A DNA stretch of 64,000 nt from Paraburkholderia ultramafica (GTDB lineage: Bacteria > Pseudomonadota > Gammaproteobacteria > Burkholderiales > Burkholderiaceae), in assembly GCF_902859915.1 (NCBI RefSeq), contig NZ_CADIKK010000007.1:124001-188000 (forward strand), written 5' to 3'. Position numbers and translations under genes: made by a program. The notes under the pieces were generated by a model that made no database searches, had not been told where the DNA came from, and worked only from the letters and a program-made list of their open reading frames with translations. This document shows positions 1 to 7,374 of the stretch, piece after piece (positions within the stretch are counted from its first letter, which is position 1; each line of letters begins with the position of its first letter).

Positions 1-15
1 TTGGGGGGCGCATAA

Positions 16-2325
16 ATGACTTGCGAAGCGACATCAGATGGCGCGATGGGAGCAGCGCCAGAGGGCACCCGCTACCGGCCGGATCTGGCCGAAGAGGTGC
101 TGGCGTCGGAGCGTAGCGTGTTGCGGCTGATTACCCGCAACACCCCGCTGCCGGAATTACTCGATGAAATCTGCCGCCGCGCGCAAGCGCTGCTAGGCGA
201 AGGCGCGTCCTGTTCGATCCTGCTGCTGGACGCCGACGGCGTGCACGCCAGAGTCGGCGGCGCGCCGTCGCTGCCGGCGCATTTCAGCGCCGCGATCGAC
301 GGCGTCGCGATCGGTCCGCAAGCGGGGTCGTGCGGCACCGCGATGCACGAGCGGCGCCTCGTCGTCGTCGAAGATATCGAAACCGATCCACTGTGGACGG
401 ATTACCGGCATCTCGCGTTGCCGCTCGGCTTGCGCGCGTGCTGGTCGGTGCCGTTCGAAAACGACGCCGGCACGGTGCTCGGCGCGTTCGCGGTCTATTA
501 CCGGACGGCGCGCCGGCCGCGTCCCGAGGAGGAGGCAATCCTGCGCGACATCGGCGGCAGCGTCGGTCTCGCAGTCCACCAGGATGTGATGGCGCAGCGT
601 CTCGCGCGCAGCGAAGAGCATCACCGGCTGGTGGTCGATCATCTGAGCGAGGGCATTGTCGTGCAGTCGCGCACCGGCGTCGTGCTGGCCTGCAATCCGA
701 GCGCGCAGCGCATGCTGCGCGCGACTCCGCAGATCATCGGCCGCAATATTCAGACCGTGATGCTGCGCGCGTATCAAGAAGACGGCTCGGTCGTCACCGC
801 TGCCGACCGCCCGACCGCGCTGGTGCTGGCAACCGGCAAACCGATGCTCGGCGTCACGCTCGGCGTGGAACTGACCGGCGGCGAGGTCGTGTGGATTACG
901 GAGAACGTCGTGCCGATCATCCGGCCGGGCGACAGCGAACCGGATTCGGTGCTGATCTCGTTCACCGACATCGGCCCGGTGCGCGAGGCGCAACGGCAAC
1001 TCAAGTTCCTTGCCACCCGCGACTCGCTCACCGGCCTGTACAACCGCGCCTATCTGACCGAACGGATGCGCGGTCTGTTCGAGCCGGCCGCGGCGGCGGG
1101 CGCGGGCGAACTGGCGAGCGTCGCCGTGCTGTTCGTCGATCTGGACGGCTTCAAGAAGGTCAACGATACCGCCGGTCACGAGGCCGGCGACGCGTTGCTA
1201 TGCAGCGTGGCGGAACGGCTGTCGGCGTGCGTCGAGCGCAACGACACGCTCGCGCGGGTGGGCGGCGACGAGTTCGTGATCGTGGTCAGCGCGTATGAAA
1301 ACACCGCGCATCTGATCGGGCTCGCGCGCCGGATCCTCGACCTGATTGCGGTGCCGTTCGCGGTAGCGGGCAACGAGTACTACCTGGGGGCGTCGATCGG
1401 TATCAGCCTGTTTCCCGAAGACGGCCAGGACGTCGCTACGCTGATGCGCAACGCCGACTCGGCGATGTACCACGCCAAGCAGCGCGGCCGCAACAACTTC
1501 CAGTTCTTCACCGCCGAGCTGAATCAGCATCTGCAACGCCGCTTCACGATCGAGCAATCGTTGCGGCGCGCGCTCGCCGCCGACGAACTGAGCCTCGTGT
1601 ACCAGCCGATCGTCGACAGCCAGGATGGCCGCACGATCGGCGCGGAGGCGCTGCTGCGCTGGTACAACGCCGAGCTGGGCAACGTTTCGCCGGGCGAATT
1701 CATTCCGGTGGCCGAAGATGCCGGCCTGATCGTCGAGATCGGCGACTGGGTGCTGGCGCGGGCCTGCGCGCAGGTCGCGCAATGGCGGCGCACGCTGGCG
1801 CCGGAGCTGATCGTCGCGGTGAACCTGTCGCCGCGGCAATTCAACGACGGCTTGCTGGCGCGCATCGAGCGCTGTCTGTCGGAGTCGGGGCTCGAACCCG
1901 CAGCGCTCGAACTGGAGATCACCGAACGGCTGCTGATGAGCGACAGCGACACCGTGCTGCCCATGTTGAGCGCGCTGAGCGCGATGGGCGTGCGTATTTC
2001 GGTCGACGACTTCGGCACCGGCTATTCGTCGCTGTCGTATCTGAAGCGCTTCCCGTTGCACAACCTGAAAATCGACCGTTCGTTCGTCGCGGGCTTGCCG
2101 GATCATCGCGATTCGATTGCGATTACGCAGGCGGTGGTGGCGATGGCGCATTCGCTCGGCATGAACGTCACCGCGGAAGGCGTGGAGACCGCCGAACAGG
2201 CGGCGTTCTTGCGGTCGATCGATTGCGACAAGCAGCAGGGGTATCTGTACAGCCGGCCGGTTGGCGCGAGCGCGTATGCCCGCAGTCTGTGCGACGCGCA
2301 GTTGAGCATGGCCGGCGCGCCGTGA
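16..2325 (+). CDS. GAF-PAS-GGDEF-EAL cyclic-di-GMP turnover protein
   Basis: A 769-residue soluble signalling protein predicted to make and/or degrade cyclic di-GMP in the cytoplasm. Domains in order: GAF (about 40-190), PAS (about 205-320), diguanylate cyclase with an intact GGDEF at residues 416-420, and an EAL phosphodiesterase domain (about 515-760). The EAL part keeps the EAL motif (GAEALLRW), NLSPRQF, ELEITE, DDFGTGYSSL, LKIDRSFV and AEGVET, so hydrolysis should be possible. The usual allosteric RxxD inhibition site before GGDEF reads E-R-N-D (407-410), so product inhibition is probably weak or absent. There are no membrane segments. A G-rich Shine-Dalgarno stretch precedes the ATG. Which activity dominates cannot be told from sequence. 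Confidence 0.93.
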   Translation: MTCEATSDGAMGAAPEGTRYRPDLAEEVLASERSVLRLITRNTPLPELLDEICRRAQALLGEGASCSILLLDADGVHARVGGAPSLPAHFSAAIDGVAIGPQAGSCGTAMHERRLVVVEDIETDPLWTDYRHLALPLGLRACWSVPFENDAGTVLGAFAVYYRTARRPRPEEEAILRDIGGSVGLAVHQDVMAQRLARSEEHHRLVVDHLSEGIVVQSRTGVVLACNPSAQRMLRATPQIIGRNIQTVMLRAYQEDGSVVTAADRPTALVLATGKPMLGVTLGVELTGGEVVWITENVVPIIRPGDSEPDSVLISFTDIGPVREAQRQLKFLATRDSLTGLYNRAYLTERMRGLFEPAAAAGAGELASVAVLFVDLDGFKKVNDTAGHEAGDALLCSVAERLSACVERNDTLARVGGDEFVIVVSAYENTAHLIGLARRILDLIAVPFAVAGNEYYLGASIGISLFPEDGQDVATLMRNADSAMYHAKQRGRNNFQFFTAELNQHLQRRFTIEQSLRRALAADELSLVYQPIVDSQDGRTIGAEALLRWYNAELGNVSPGEFIPVAEDAGLIVEIGDWVLARACAQVAQWRRTLAPELIVAVNLSPRQFNDGLLARIERCLSESGLEPAALELEITERLLMSDSDTVLPMLSALSAMGVRISVDDFGTGYSSLSYLKRFPLHNLKIDRSFVAGLPDHRDSIAITQAVVAMAHSLGMNVTAEGVETAEQAAFLRSIDCDKQQGYLYSRPVGASAYARSLCDAQLSMAGAP

Positions 2326-2588
2326 GCGAGCCGGCGGCCGCGGTCGCCGGCATGCACGCTGTTGCTCGCACGAACCCGCACTAACTCACGTGAACGCGCC
2401 CGCCAGACGGGCGAATCCGGCAATCCACCCGCCAGCCGCAGCAGGCCTGAGGATTCGATTGTTCAGATTGCTAAACAAGTGCCTTCGCATTTGCAGTATT
2501 TATCCGCGACCGCGCTCTCCGTAGACTTCTCCCATCGGAAGGTAAATTGAGCCTGGTGCCGAAGTGGCGCCAGGCGATGGGAGTTGTC
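2326..2588. other. Intergenic stretch, no gene recognised
   Basis: Non-coding interval between the cyclic-di-GMP gene and a small hypothetical gene. I see no convincing terminator with a T-run and no RNA gene. Codon-like bias seen just after the stop in another frame is only a shadow. Confidence 0.4.
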
Positions 2589-2777
2589 ATGCCAGCTTTG
2601 ATCAGGAACCAGCTTTACCGGCCGTCGGTCGTCCTGCCGATGGTCGCCCTCATGCAGGTGATGGTGTCGCAGGACTTCAATCTCGGCCAGGTCGGCTGGG
2701 TCGTCGCGGCTCGCGGCGCGCAGGCCGCGCTGCAACGCTCGCGCGAATTGATCTGCGCGGTGCATTGCCACGCCTGA
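2589..2777 (+). CDS. Small hypothetical protein (62 aa)
   Basis: A short reading frame that I do not recognise. The ATG at 2589 is preceded at suitable distance by GGGAG, which is why this start is preferred over the upstream in-frame TTG. The product has a hydrophobic stretch (VVLPMVALMQVMV) followed by a mixed Ala/Arg-rich tail ending CAVHCHA with two cysteines near the C-terminus. It could be a small peripheral or membrane-associated protein. It stands alone about 100 bases before the flavoprotein gene. Function unknown. Confidence 0.45.
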   Translation: MPALIRNQLYRPSVVLPMVALMQVMVSQDFNLGQVGWVVAARGAQAALQRSRELICAVHCHA

Positions 2778-2880
2778 GCGCAGCTGGAGGAAATTCGCAG
2801 CAATCAGCAACAGGGCACGGCGCCGCGAGGCACTGAGGGTAAGATGCTACGACCTGCACCCCAGCCTCGGGAGAGTAGCC

Positions 2881-4281
2881 ATGCCACAGCACTTCGACGC
2901 AGTTGTGATCGGTACGGGACAAGGCGGTTCGCCGCTGGCGGTACGTCTCGCCCAAAGTGGCCGTCAAACCGCGGTGATCGAACGCGCGGCCTTTGGCGGA
3001 ACCTGCGTGAACGTCGGCTGCACGCCGACCAAGTCGTATGTGGCCAGTGCCCGCACGGCGCACGTGGCGCGCCATGCCGCGGAACTGGGCGTGCAGGTGA
3101 GCGGCTCGATCAGCGTCGATCTCGCGGCCGTCAAGGCGCGTAAGGACAAGATCATCGGCCAGTCGCGCGACGGGGTCGAGAAATGGCTGCGCAGCACTGA
3201 GAACGTCACCGTGTTCAACGGCCACGCGCGCTTCACCGGCGCGCATACGCTCGCGATCAGCGGGCCGGACAGCCAGCTGCTGAACGAACTCAGCGCCGAC
3301 GAAATCTTCATCAACACCGGCACGCGCGCGATCGTGCCGCCGCTCGAAGGTCTCGAGCGGATTCGCTACTACACCAATTCCAATCTGCTCGAATTGACCG
3401 AGTTGCCGAGCCATCTGGTGATCGTCGGCAGCAGTTATATCGCGCTCGAATTCGCGCAGGTGTTTCGACGCTTCGGCAGCCGTGTGACCGTGCTGGTGCG
3501 CGGCGAGCGCGTGCTCACCCGCGAGGATGCCGATTTCGCGGACTCGGTGCGCAAGGTGCTCGCCCGTGAGGGCGTCGAGTTCCGCTTCGGCGTGCAGCCT
3601 TCGCGGGTCGAGCCGCATCCGCATCACGCGAACGAAGTGTGCATCGGCTTCGAGCAGAACATGCCCGCACTGGAGGCATCGCACCTGCTGTTGGCGACCG
3701 GCCGCGAGCCAAATACCGACGATCTTGGCCTCGCCGCCGCCGGCCTCGCGCTAGACAAGCACGGCACGATTCCGGTCGACGGCCAGTTGCGCACCCGGGT
3801 GCCGGGCATCTGGGCGATCGGCGACGTCAACGGGCGCGGCGCGTTCACGCATACGTCCTATGACGATTTCCAGATCGTCGCGGCCAATCTGGTCGACGGC
3901 GGCGCGCGCAGCGTCGACACGCGGATCATGGCGTACGCGGTGTTCGTCGATCCGCCGCTCGCGCGTGTCGGGATGTCGGAGAGCGAGGTGCGCAAGACCG
4001 GCCGCGAAGCGCTGATCTCGACCATGCCGATGTCGCGCGTGGGCCGCGCCCGCGAACGCGGCGAGACCGACGGCTTCATGAAGGTGATGGTCGACGCGCA
4101 GAGCAAGAAGATCCTCGGCGCGGCGATTCACGGCATCGAAGGCGATGAAGCGATTCACACGTTCATCGACATCATGACGTCGGGGGCGCCGTATCCGACC
4201 TTGCAGTACGCGATGCACGTTCATCCCACGATCAGCGAACTGGTGCCGACCTTGCTCGATGGGCTCAAGCCGATGAAGTGA
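2881..4281 (+). CDS. Mercuric-reductase-like FAD/NAD(P) disulfide oxidoreductase
   Basis: A 466-residue class I pyridine nucleotide-disulfide oxidoreductase. An N-terminal FAD Rossmann motif (GTGQGG) is followed by the redox-active pair C42-x4-C47 in GGTCVNVGCTPTKS, a second nucleotide-binding fold (VGSSYIALEFA, about 178-190) and the C-terminal dimerisation domain with the HVHPTISE active-site His/Glu motif. True MerA has an N-terminal heavy-metal domain and a C-terminal vicinal Cys pair. Both are missing here (the protein ends LKPMK), and no mer genes are nearby. A role in mercury detoxification is therefore unlikely, and the electron acceptor is unknown. GAGAGTAGCC precedes the ATG as a weak ribosome binding site. 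Confidence 0.88.
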   Translation: MPQHFDAVVIGTGQGGSPLAVRLAQSGRQTAVIERAAFGGTCVNVGCTPTKSYVASARTAHVARHAAELGVQVSGSISVDLAAVKARKDKIIGQSRDGVEKWLRSTENVTVFNGHARFTGAHTLAISGPDSQLLNELSADEIFINTGTRAIVPPLEGLERIRYYTNSNLLELTELPSHLVIVGSSYIALEFAQVFRRFGSRVTVLVRGERVLTREDADFADSVRKVLAREGVEFRFGVQPSRVEPHPHHANEVCIGFEQNMPALEASHLLLATGREPNTDDLGLAAAGLALDKHGTIPVDGQLRTRVPGIWAIGDVNGRGAFTHTSYDDFQIVAANLVDGGARSVDTRIMAYAVFVDPPLARVGMSESEVRKTGREALISTMPMSRVGRARERGETDGFMKVMVDAQSKKILGAAIHGIEGDEAIHTFIDIMTSGAPYPTLQYAMHVHPTISELVPTLLDGLKPMK

Positions 4282-4331
4282 GCGCTGGGCGCGTAGAGAG
4301 AGACAGCCTGGACACAGACACGGCACGGACG

Positions 4332-4694
4332 ATGAAACGCGCGCTCACCACCGGCAATCTGTTCGACCCCGTCGTGTCTGCGGACGCTGGCGCCGACGCC
4401 GGCGAGCAGGTCGACGCGCTCGTCGAGCAAGCCGGTGTGACGATCGAGCGAATCGTGTCGACCGGGCAGGCAAGCCCGCCGGGCTTCTGGTACGACAGTC
4501 CGCGCGCCGAATGGGTCGTGTTGCTGAGCGGCGCGGCGACGCTCGAGTTCGAAGGCAATGCGCAGCCGCATCCGATGAAGCCCGGCGACCATGTGCTGAT
4601 CGAAGCGCATTGCCGGCATCGGGTCGCGTGGACAAGCGACGGGGAGCCGAGTGTGTGGCTCGCTGTTTATTATCCCGGCGGCGCGTCGAGTTGA
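4332..4694 (+). CDS. Single-domain cupin protein
   Basis: A compact protein of about 120 residues with a cupin barrel signature: GFWYDSPRAEWVVLLSG around the first motif and HPMKPGDHVLIEAHCRHRVAW around the second. The conserved PGD and the H-x-H/R metal-binding style are visible. Similar small cupins occur beside many unrelated enzymes and are often annotated only as cupin-domain proteins. An earlier in-frame GTG overlaps the stop codon of the flavoprotein gene. The internal ATG at 4332 (MKRALTTGNLFDP) is chosen because homologues typically begin close to this sequence. The extra N-terminal segment is polar and featureless. Substrate unknown. Close spacing suggests co-transcription with the upstream oxidoreductase. 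Confidence 0.75.
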   Translation: MKRALTTGNLFDPVVSADAGADAGEQVDALVEQAGVTIERIVSTGQASPPGFWYDSPRAEWVVLLSGAATLEFEGNAQPHPMKPGDHVLIEAHCRHRVAWTSDGEPSVWLAVYYPGGASS

Positions 4695-4710
4695 ACGACG
4701 CACGTCGCGC

Positions 4711-4760
4711 CGGTTAGCGCCGCCGGTTAGCGCCGCCGGTTAGCGCAGCCGGTTCGCGCC
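4711..4760. repeat. 13-bp tandem repeat containing GGTTAGC
   Basis: Three direct copies of CGGTTAGCGCCGC (the third with one change) plus a partial fourth, in the gap after the cupin gene. The core GGTTAGC is the reverse complement of the GCTAACC heptamer repeated 16 times at 36335-36448. Confidence 0.85.
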
Positions 4761-4914
4761 GATCCGCCAGTTCTCCGCACCCGCGCTCCAACCGGTCGAG
4801 CACGCGCATCGACAAAGCGTCGCGGCATCGCGGATAATCGGCAGCGGCGCGGGTCGTCTGCGGGACGCGGGCGGGCTGTGCGCCCAACCGCATTCATCAT
4901 CAGGAAACCCGCCG

Positions 4915-5490
4915 ATGGGCAAGGGACGTGTCGAAGCCTTCAGCGATGGCGTGATCGCCATCATCATCACGATCATGGTGCTCGAACTGAAGGTGCCGGA
5001 GGGCTTCGATCTCGCCGCGCTGCGTCCGATGCTCCCGGTGTTCTGCGCGTACGTGCTGAGCTTCATCTACGTCGGCATCTACTGGAACAATCATCACCAC
5101 ATGTTCCATGCTGTGCAGAAGGTCAACGGCGCGGTGCTGTGGGCCAACCTCCATCTGCTGTTCTGGCTGTCGCTGCTGCCCGCCGTCACGCATTGGGTCG
5201 GCCAAAACCATCTGGCCTCCTGGCCGACCGCGATGTACGGCGTCGTGCTGTTTATGGCGGCGATCGCGTATTTCATCCTGACCCGCTTGCTGATCCGCGA
5301 ACACGGTAAAGAGTCGGCCATCGCCAAGGCGGTCGGCAACGACTTCAAAGGCAAGGTCTCCGTCGCGATCTACCTCGCGGGCATCGGGCTCGCCTCTATC
5401 GCGCCGTGGGCCTCGGCGGTGCTCTATACGCTCGCCGCGGCGTGGTGGCTGGTGCCGGACCGGCGCATCGAACACGCGCTGGAAGCGTAA
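4915..5490 (+). CDS. TMEM175/DUF1211-family membrane protein (putative K+ channel)
   Basis: A 191-residue integral membrane protein with about six hydrophobic helices. Close to the N-terminus it carries RVEAFSDGVIAIIITIMVLE, which contains the FSDG-x3-I signature of transmembrane helix 1 in the TMEM175 family. Known members form potassium-permeable channels assembled from several subunits. The bacterial ones have one six-helix repeat per chain, which fits this length. The central stretch YVGIYWNNHHHMFHAV is also typical. Its stop lies two bases before the start of the next small membrane gene, so the two are probably co-transcribed. Channel activity is inferred from the family only. Confidence 0.82.
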   Translation: MGKGRVEAFSDGVIAIIITIMVLELKVPEGFDLAALRPMLPVFCAYVLSFIYVGIYWNNHHHMFHAVQKVNGAVLWANLHLLFWLSLLPAVTHWVGQNHLASWPTAMYGVVLFMAAIAYFILTRLLIREHGKESAIAKAVGNDFKGKVSVAIYLAGIGLASIAPWASAVLYTLAAAWWLVPDRRIEHALEA

Positions 5491-5492
5491 GC

Positions 5493-5831
5493 ATGCTGCT
5501 GACGCTCAAGCTCGCACTGGTGCCAGCCTTTCTCGCCGCGCTGACGGTCGCGGTGACGACACTGTCCGCGTCGATGGGCGCCGCCTGGAGCGGGCTGCTG
5601 TCGGTGTTTCCGTTGCTCGGCATCGTGCTTGCGGTATCGGCGCAGCGCGCGCACGGCGCGGACTTCGTCGCGTTGCTGATGCGCGGCATGGTGACAGGCC
5701 GCGGTTCTTTCGCCGCGTTCTTCGCCATGCTCGCGACCATGCTGCCGCGATACGGTGTGTGGTTGAGCTTCGCGCGAGCTCGCCGGGCAGCAAACGGAGT
5801 GAGGCCGTTTGGCCGATACTGGACAGCATGA
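5493..5831 (+). CDS. Small membrane protein, probably C-terminally damaged
   Basis: About 112 residues, beginning MLLTLKLALVPAFLAAL directly after the TMEM175-like gene. At least three hydrophobic segments are visible (about 4-22, 28-50 and 66-85). The C-terminus then turns abruptly to a basic, non-membrane tail (FARARRAANGVRPFGRYWTA) and overlaps the start of the phosphoesterase gene. From memory, proteins of this type in the genus continue with a further hydrophobic helix here, so a frameshift or small deletion in the 3' end is suspected. Function unknown. Confidence 0.6.
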   Translation: MLLTLKLALVPAFLAALTVAVTTLSASMGAAWSGLLSVFPLLGIVLAVSAQRAHGADFVALLMRGMVTGRGSFAAFFAMLATMLPRYGVWLSFARARRAANGVRPFGRYWTA

Positions 5832-6316
5832 CTTCGCGCAGCTCACGCTCCCCGGCGACCCGTATCGGACTCATCTCCGACACGCACAATCTCGTGCGTC
5901 CCGAAGCGCTGCAATATCTCGCCGGCTGCGACGCGATCATCCACGCGGGCGACATCTGCAATCAGGCGGTGCTCGACGCGCTGCTGCGGATCGCGCCGGT
6001 CACGGCGGTGCGCGGCAACAACGACACCGGCGACTGGGCCGCGTCACTGCCGACCCACGCGACACTGACGGTGCAGCAGGTGACGATCCGCGTCGTGCAT
6101 GATATCGCCGAGCTGGGCGCCGATCCTCGCGGTGACGGCGTCGGCGTGGTGGTGAGCGGCCACTCGCACAAGCCGTCGATCAGCGAGCGCGACGGCGTGC
6201 TGTTCATCAATCCCGGCAGCGCGGGGCCACGGCGTTTCAAGCTGCCGATTTGTGCGGGCATGTTGATCGTCGAAGGCGCGCGGGCGAGTGCGACTTTCGA
6301 TTCGCTGCTGACGTAA
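5828..6316 (+). CDS. YfcE/MJ0936-type metallophosphoesterase
   Basis: A 162-residue calcineurin-like phosphoesterase. The metal-binding motifs are in order: SDTH (D18, H20), HAGD, GNND and GHSH, followed by the family-typical NPGSAGPRRF. Relatives hydrolyse phosphodiester bonds in small artificial substrates with Mn2+. Physiological substrates are generally unknown. The ATG at 5828 is chosen because it places the first metal motif 18 residues from the N-terminus. An earlier in-frame start would add a Ser/Arg-rich extension lying inside the upstream gene. Its start overlaps the end of that membrane-protein gene by four bases. A strong hairpin follows the stop codon. Confidence 0.88.
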   Translation: MTSRSSRSPATRIGLISDTHNLVRPEALQYLAGCDAIIHAGDICNQAVLDALLRIAPVTAVRGNNDTGDWAASLPTHATLTVQQVTIRVVHDIAELGADPRGDGVGVVVSGHSHKPSISERDGVLFINPGSAGPRRFKLPICAGMLIVEGARASATFDSLLT

Positions 6317-6352
6317 AAAAACGGGCCGGCAAATTTCTTTGCCGGCCCGTTT
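6317..6352. terminator. Bidirectional rho-independent terminator
   Basis: Inverted repeat AAACGGGCCGGCAAA / TTTGCCGGCCCGTTT with a short loop, flanked by an A-run on the left, immediately after the phosphoesterase stop codon. Confidence 0.88.
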
Positions 6353-6451
6353 CCGAACGACTCGCGCTCAACTATCGCGCTAACCACACGCAGCTAGCCG
6401 CCGCGCGATCCGCGCTGATGTACGAGCTTGTGCACGTGCTCATTCACGTCA

Positions 6452-6770
6452 TCATGCACTCGCCGTCGCGGCTGCCGCGTAACCTTCATCCATCTCTGCC
6501 GCTTCACGCTCGCCGCGCAGCACCGCATGTGCCTCGGCACGCGTGGCCACGCACGGGCCCGAGCCGAGCAGCGGCTTGCGGGCGGTTTCGGTCAGCGCGA
6601 GCACCGACACGATGCCGATCAGCGACGCACCCATCAGGTAATACGCGGGCATCATCAGATTGCCGGTACGGTCGACCAGCCATGCGGTCATCAGCGGCGT
6701 CGTCCCGCCGAACAGCGACACCGAAATATTGAAACCGATCGCGAGCGCGCCGTAGCGGATCCTGGCCGGG
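6452..6770 (-). pseudogene. 3' remnant of an MFS (ProP-like) transporter
   Basis: Reading the minus strand from about 6770 to the stop at 6452 gives roughly 100 residues matching only the C-terminal end of a proline/betaine-type major facilitator transporter: PARIRYGALAIGFNIS, then a helix ending GGTTPLMTAWLVDRTGN, then a last helix MMPAYYLMGASLIGIVSVLAL. No start codon or earlier transporter helices precede it. Further upstream the frame runs antisense through yggX, with no homology expected. Nine or ten of the twelve helices are therefore missing. The fragment lies just downstream of yggX, and the deletion that removed the 5' part probably ended near 6770-6890. The residual frame itself is uninterrupted, so the loss may be fairly recent. 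Confidence 0.8.
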
Positions 6771-6915
6771 CTCGACGAAGACGCCCAATCCCTTGCCGGG
6801 CGGGGGATTGCGGAGTATTGGGGCGGTCCGTAAACGCGCCCTGAAAACGGCCGGAAATGAACCGTTTGGAGCGTTTCGCGGCCGCCGTTAGGGTTGGGGA
6901 AAACGAAAAAAGAGG

Positions 6916-6947
6916 CGAAAAAAATCCGCGCTTGCGGCGCGGATTTT
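6916..6947 (-). terminator. Terminator of yggX
   Basis: AAAATCCGCG / CGCGGATTTT stem. On the minus strand it is followed by a T-run (the A-run at 6918-6924 on the plus strand), 44 bases beyond the yggX stop codon. Confidence 0.85.
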
Positions 6948-6990
6948 GTCGGTACGGCTGGTGCGGTGGAAGAGCGGCTAAAGCGCTGTC

Positions 6991-7263
6991 TCAGGCCGAC
7001 GGCGGCACGTAACCCTGCGCGGTATCGGCGCCTTCGCCGAAGAAGAACTTTTCGGTCTGCTTCATCAGGTATTGGCGTGCGCGCGGATCGGCCATGTTCA
7101 GGCGGTTTTCGTTGATCAGCATGGTCTGCTGCTTCAACCAGGCCTGCCAGGCTTCCTTCGAAATGCTTTCGTAGATCCGCTTGCCGAGTTCGCCAGGCAG
7201 CGGCGGGAAATCGAGGCCTTCGGCTTCCTTGCCGAGCTTCGCGCATTGAACCATACGAGTCAT
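6991..7263 (-). CDS. yggX: YggX-family Fe(II)-trafficking / Fe-S protection protein
   Basis: A 90-residue protein matching the YggX family over its full length: [21 protein letters not shown] at the N-terminus with the conserved Cys7, and the middle block [25 protein letters not shown]. In enteric bacteria YggX helps protect iron-sulfur clusters from oxidation and affects iron handling. The direct biochemical mechanism is unsettled. AAAGGAG is well spaced upstream of the ATG, and a long hairpin (7283-7316) lies just before it in the mRNA. The gene follows argA on the same strand after about 110 bases. A terminator lies downstream, beyond which sits the transporter remnant. Confidence 0.95.
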   Translation of the reverse strand: MTRMVQCAKLGKEAEGLDFPPLPGELGKRIYESISKEAWQAWLKQQTMLINENRLNMADPRARQYLMKQTEKFFFGEGADTAQGYVPPSA

Positions 7264-7282
7264 GCTGTGCTTCTCCTTTGTC

Positions 7283-7316
7283 GACCGGAGTTAGTGCTTT
7301 AGCACTTACTCCGGTC
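7283..7316. repeat. 34-bp near-perfect palindrome in the yggX leader
   Basis: Two 16-base arms, GACCGGAGTTAGTGCT and AGCACTTACTCCGGTC, are separated by TT with a single mismatched pair. On the yggX strand the hairpin ends a few bases before the AAAGGAG ribosome binding site. No T-run follows on either strand, so it is not a classical terminator of argA, although it could still end or stabilise that transcript. Confidence 0.85.
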
Positions 7317-7374
7317 CCATAAAAATAGTTGCTGTATCGATGTTGGGCGGGCAGTCGCTTTTATATGGCGACGC

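Noticed and set aside
193..1179. Long minus-strand open frames opposite the cyclic-di-GMP gene
   Set aside because: Arg/His/Asp-rich products with no motif, typical antisense shadows in high-G+C DNA.
2881..4281. Mercury resistance (merA)
   Set aside because: No heavy-metal-associated domain, no C-terminal vicinal cysteines and no other mer genes nearby.
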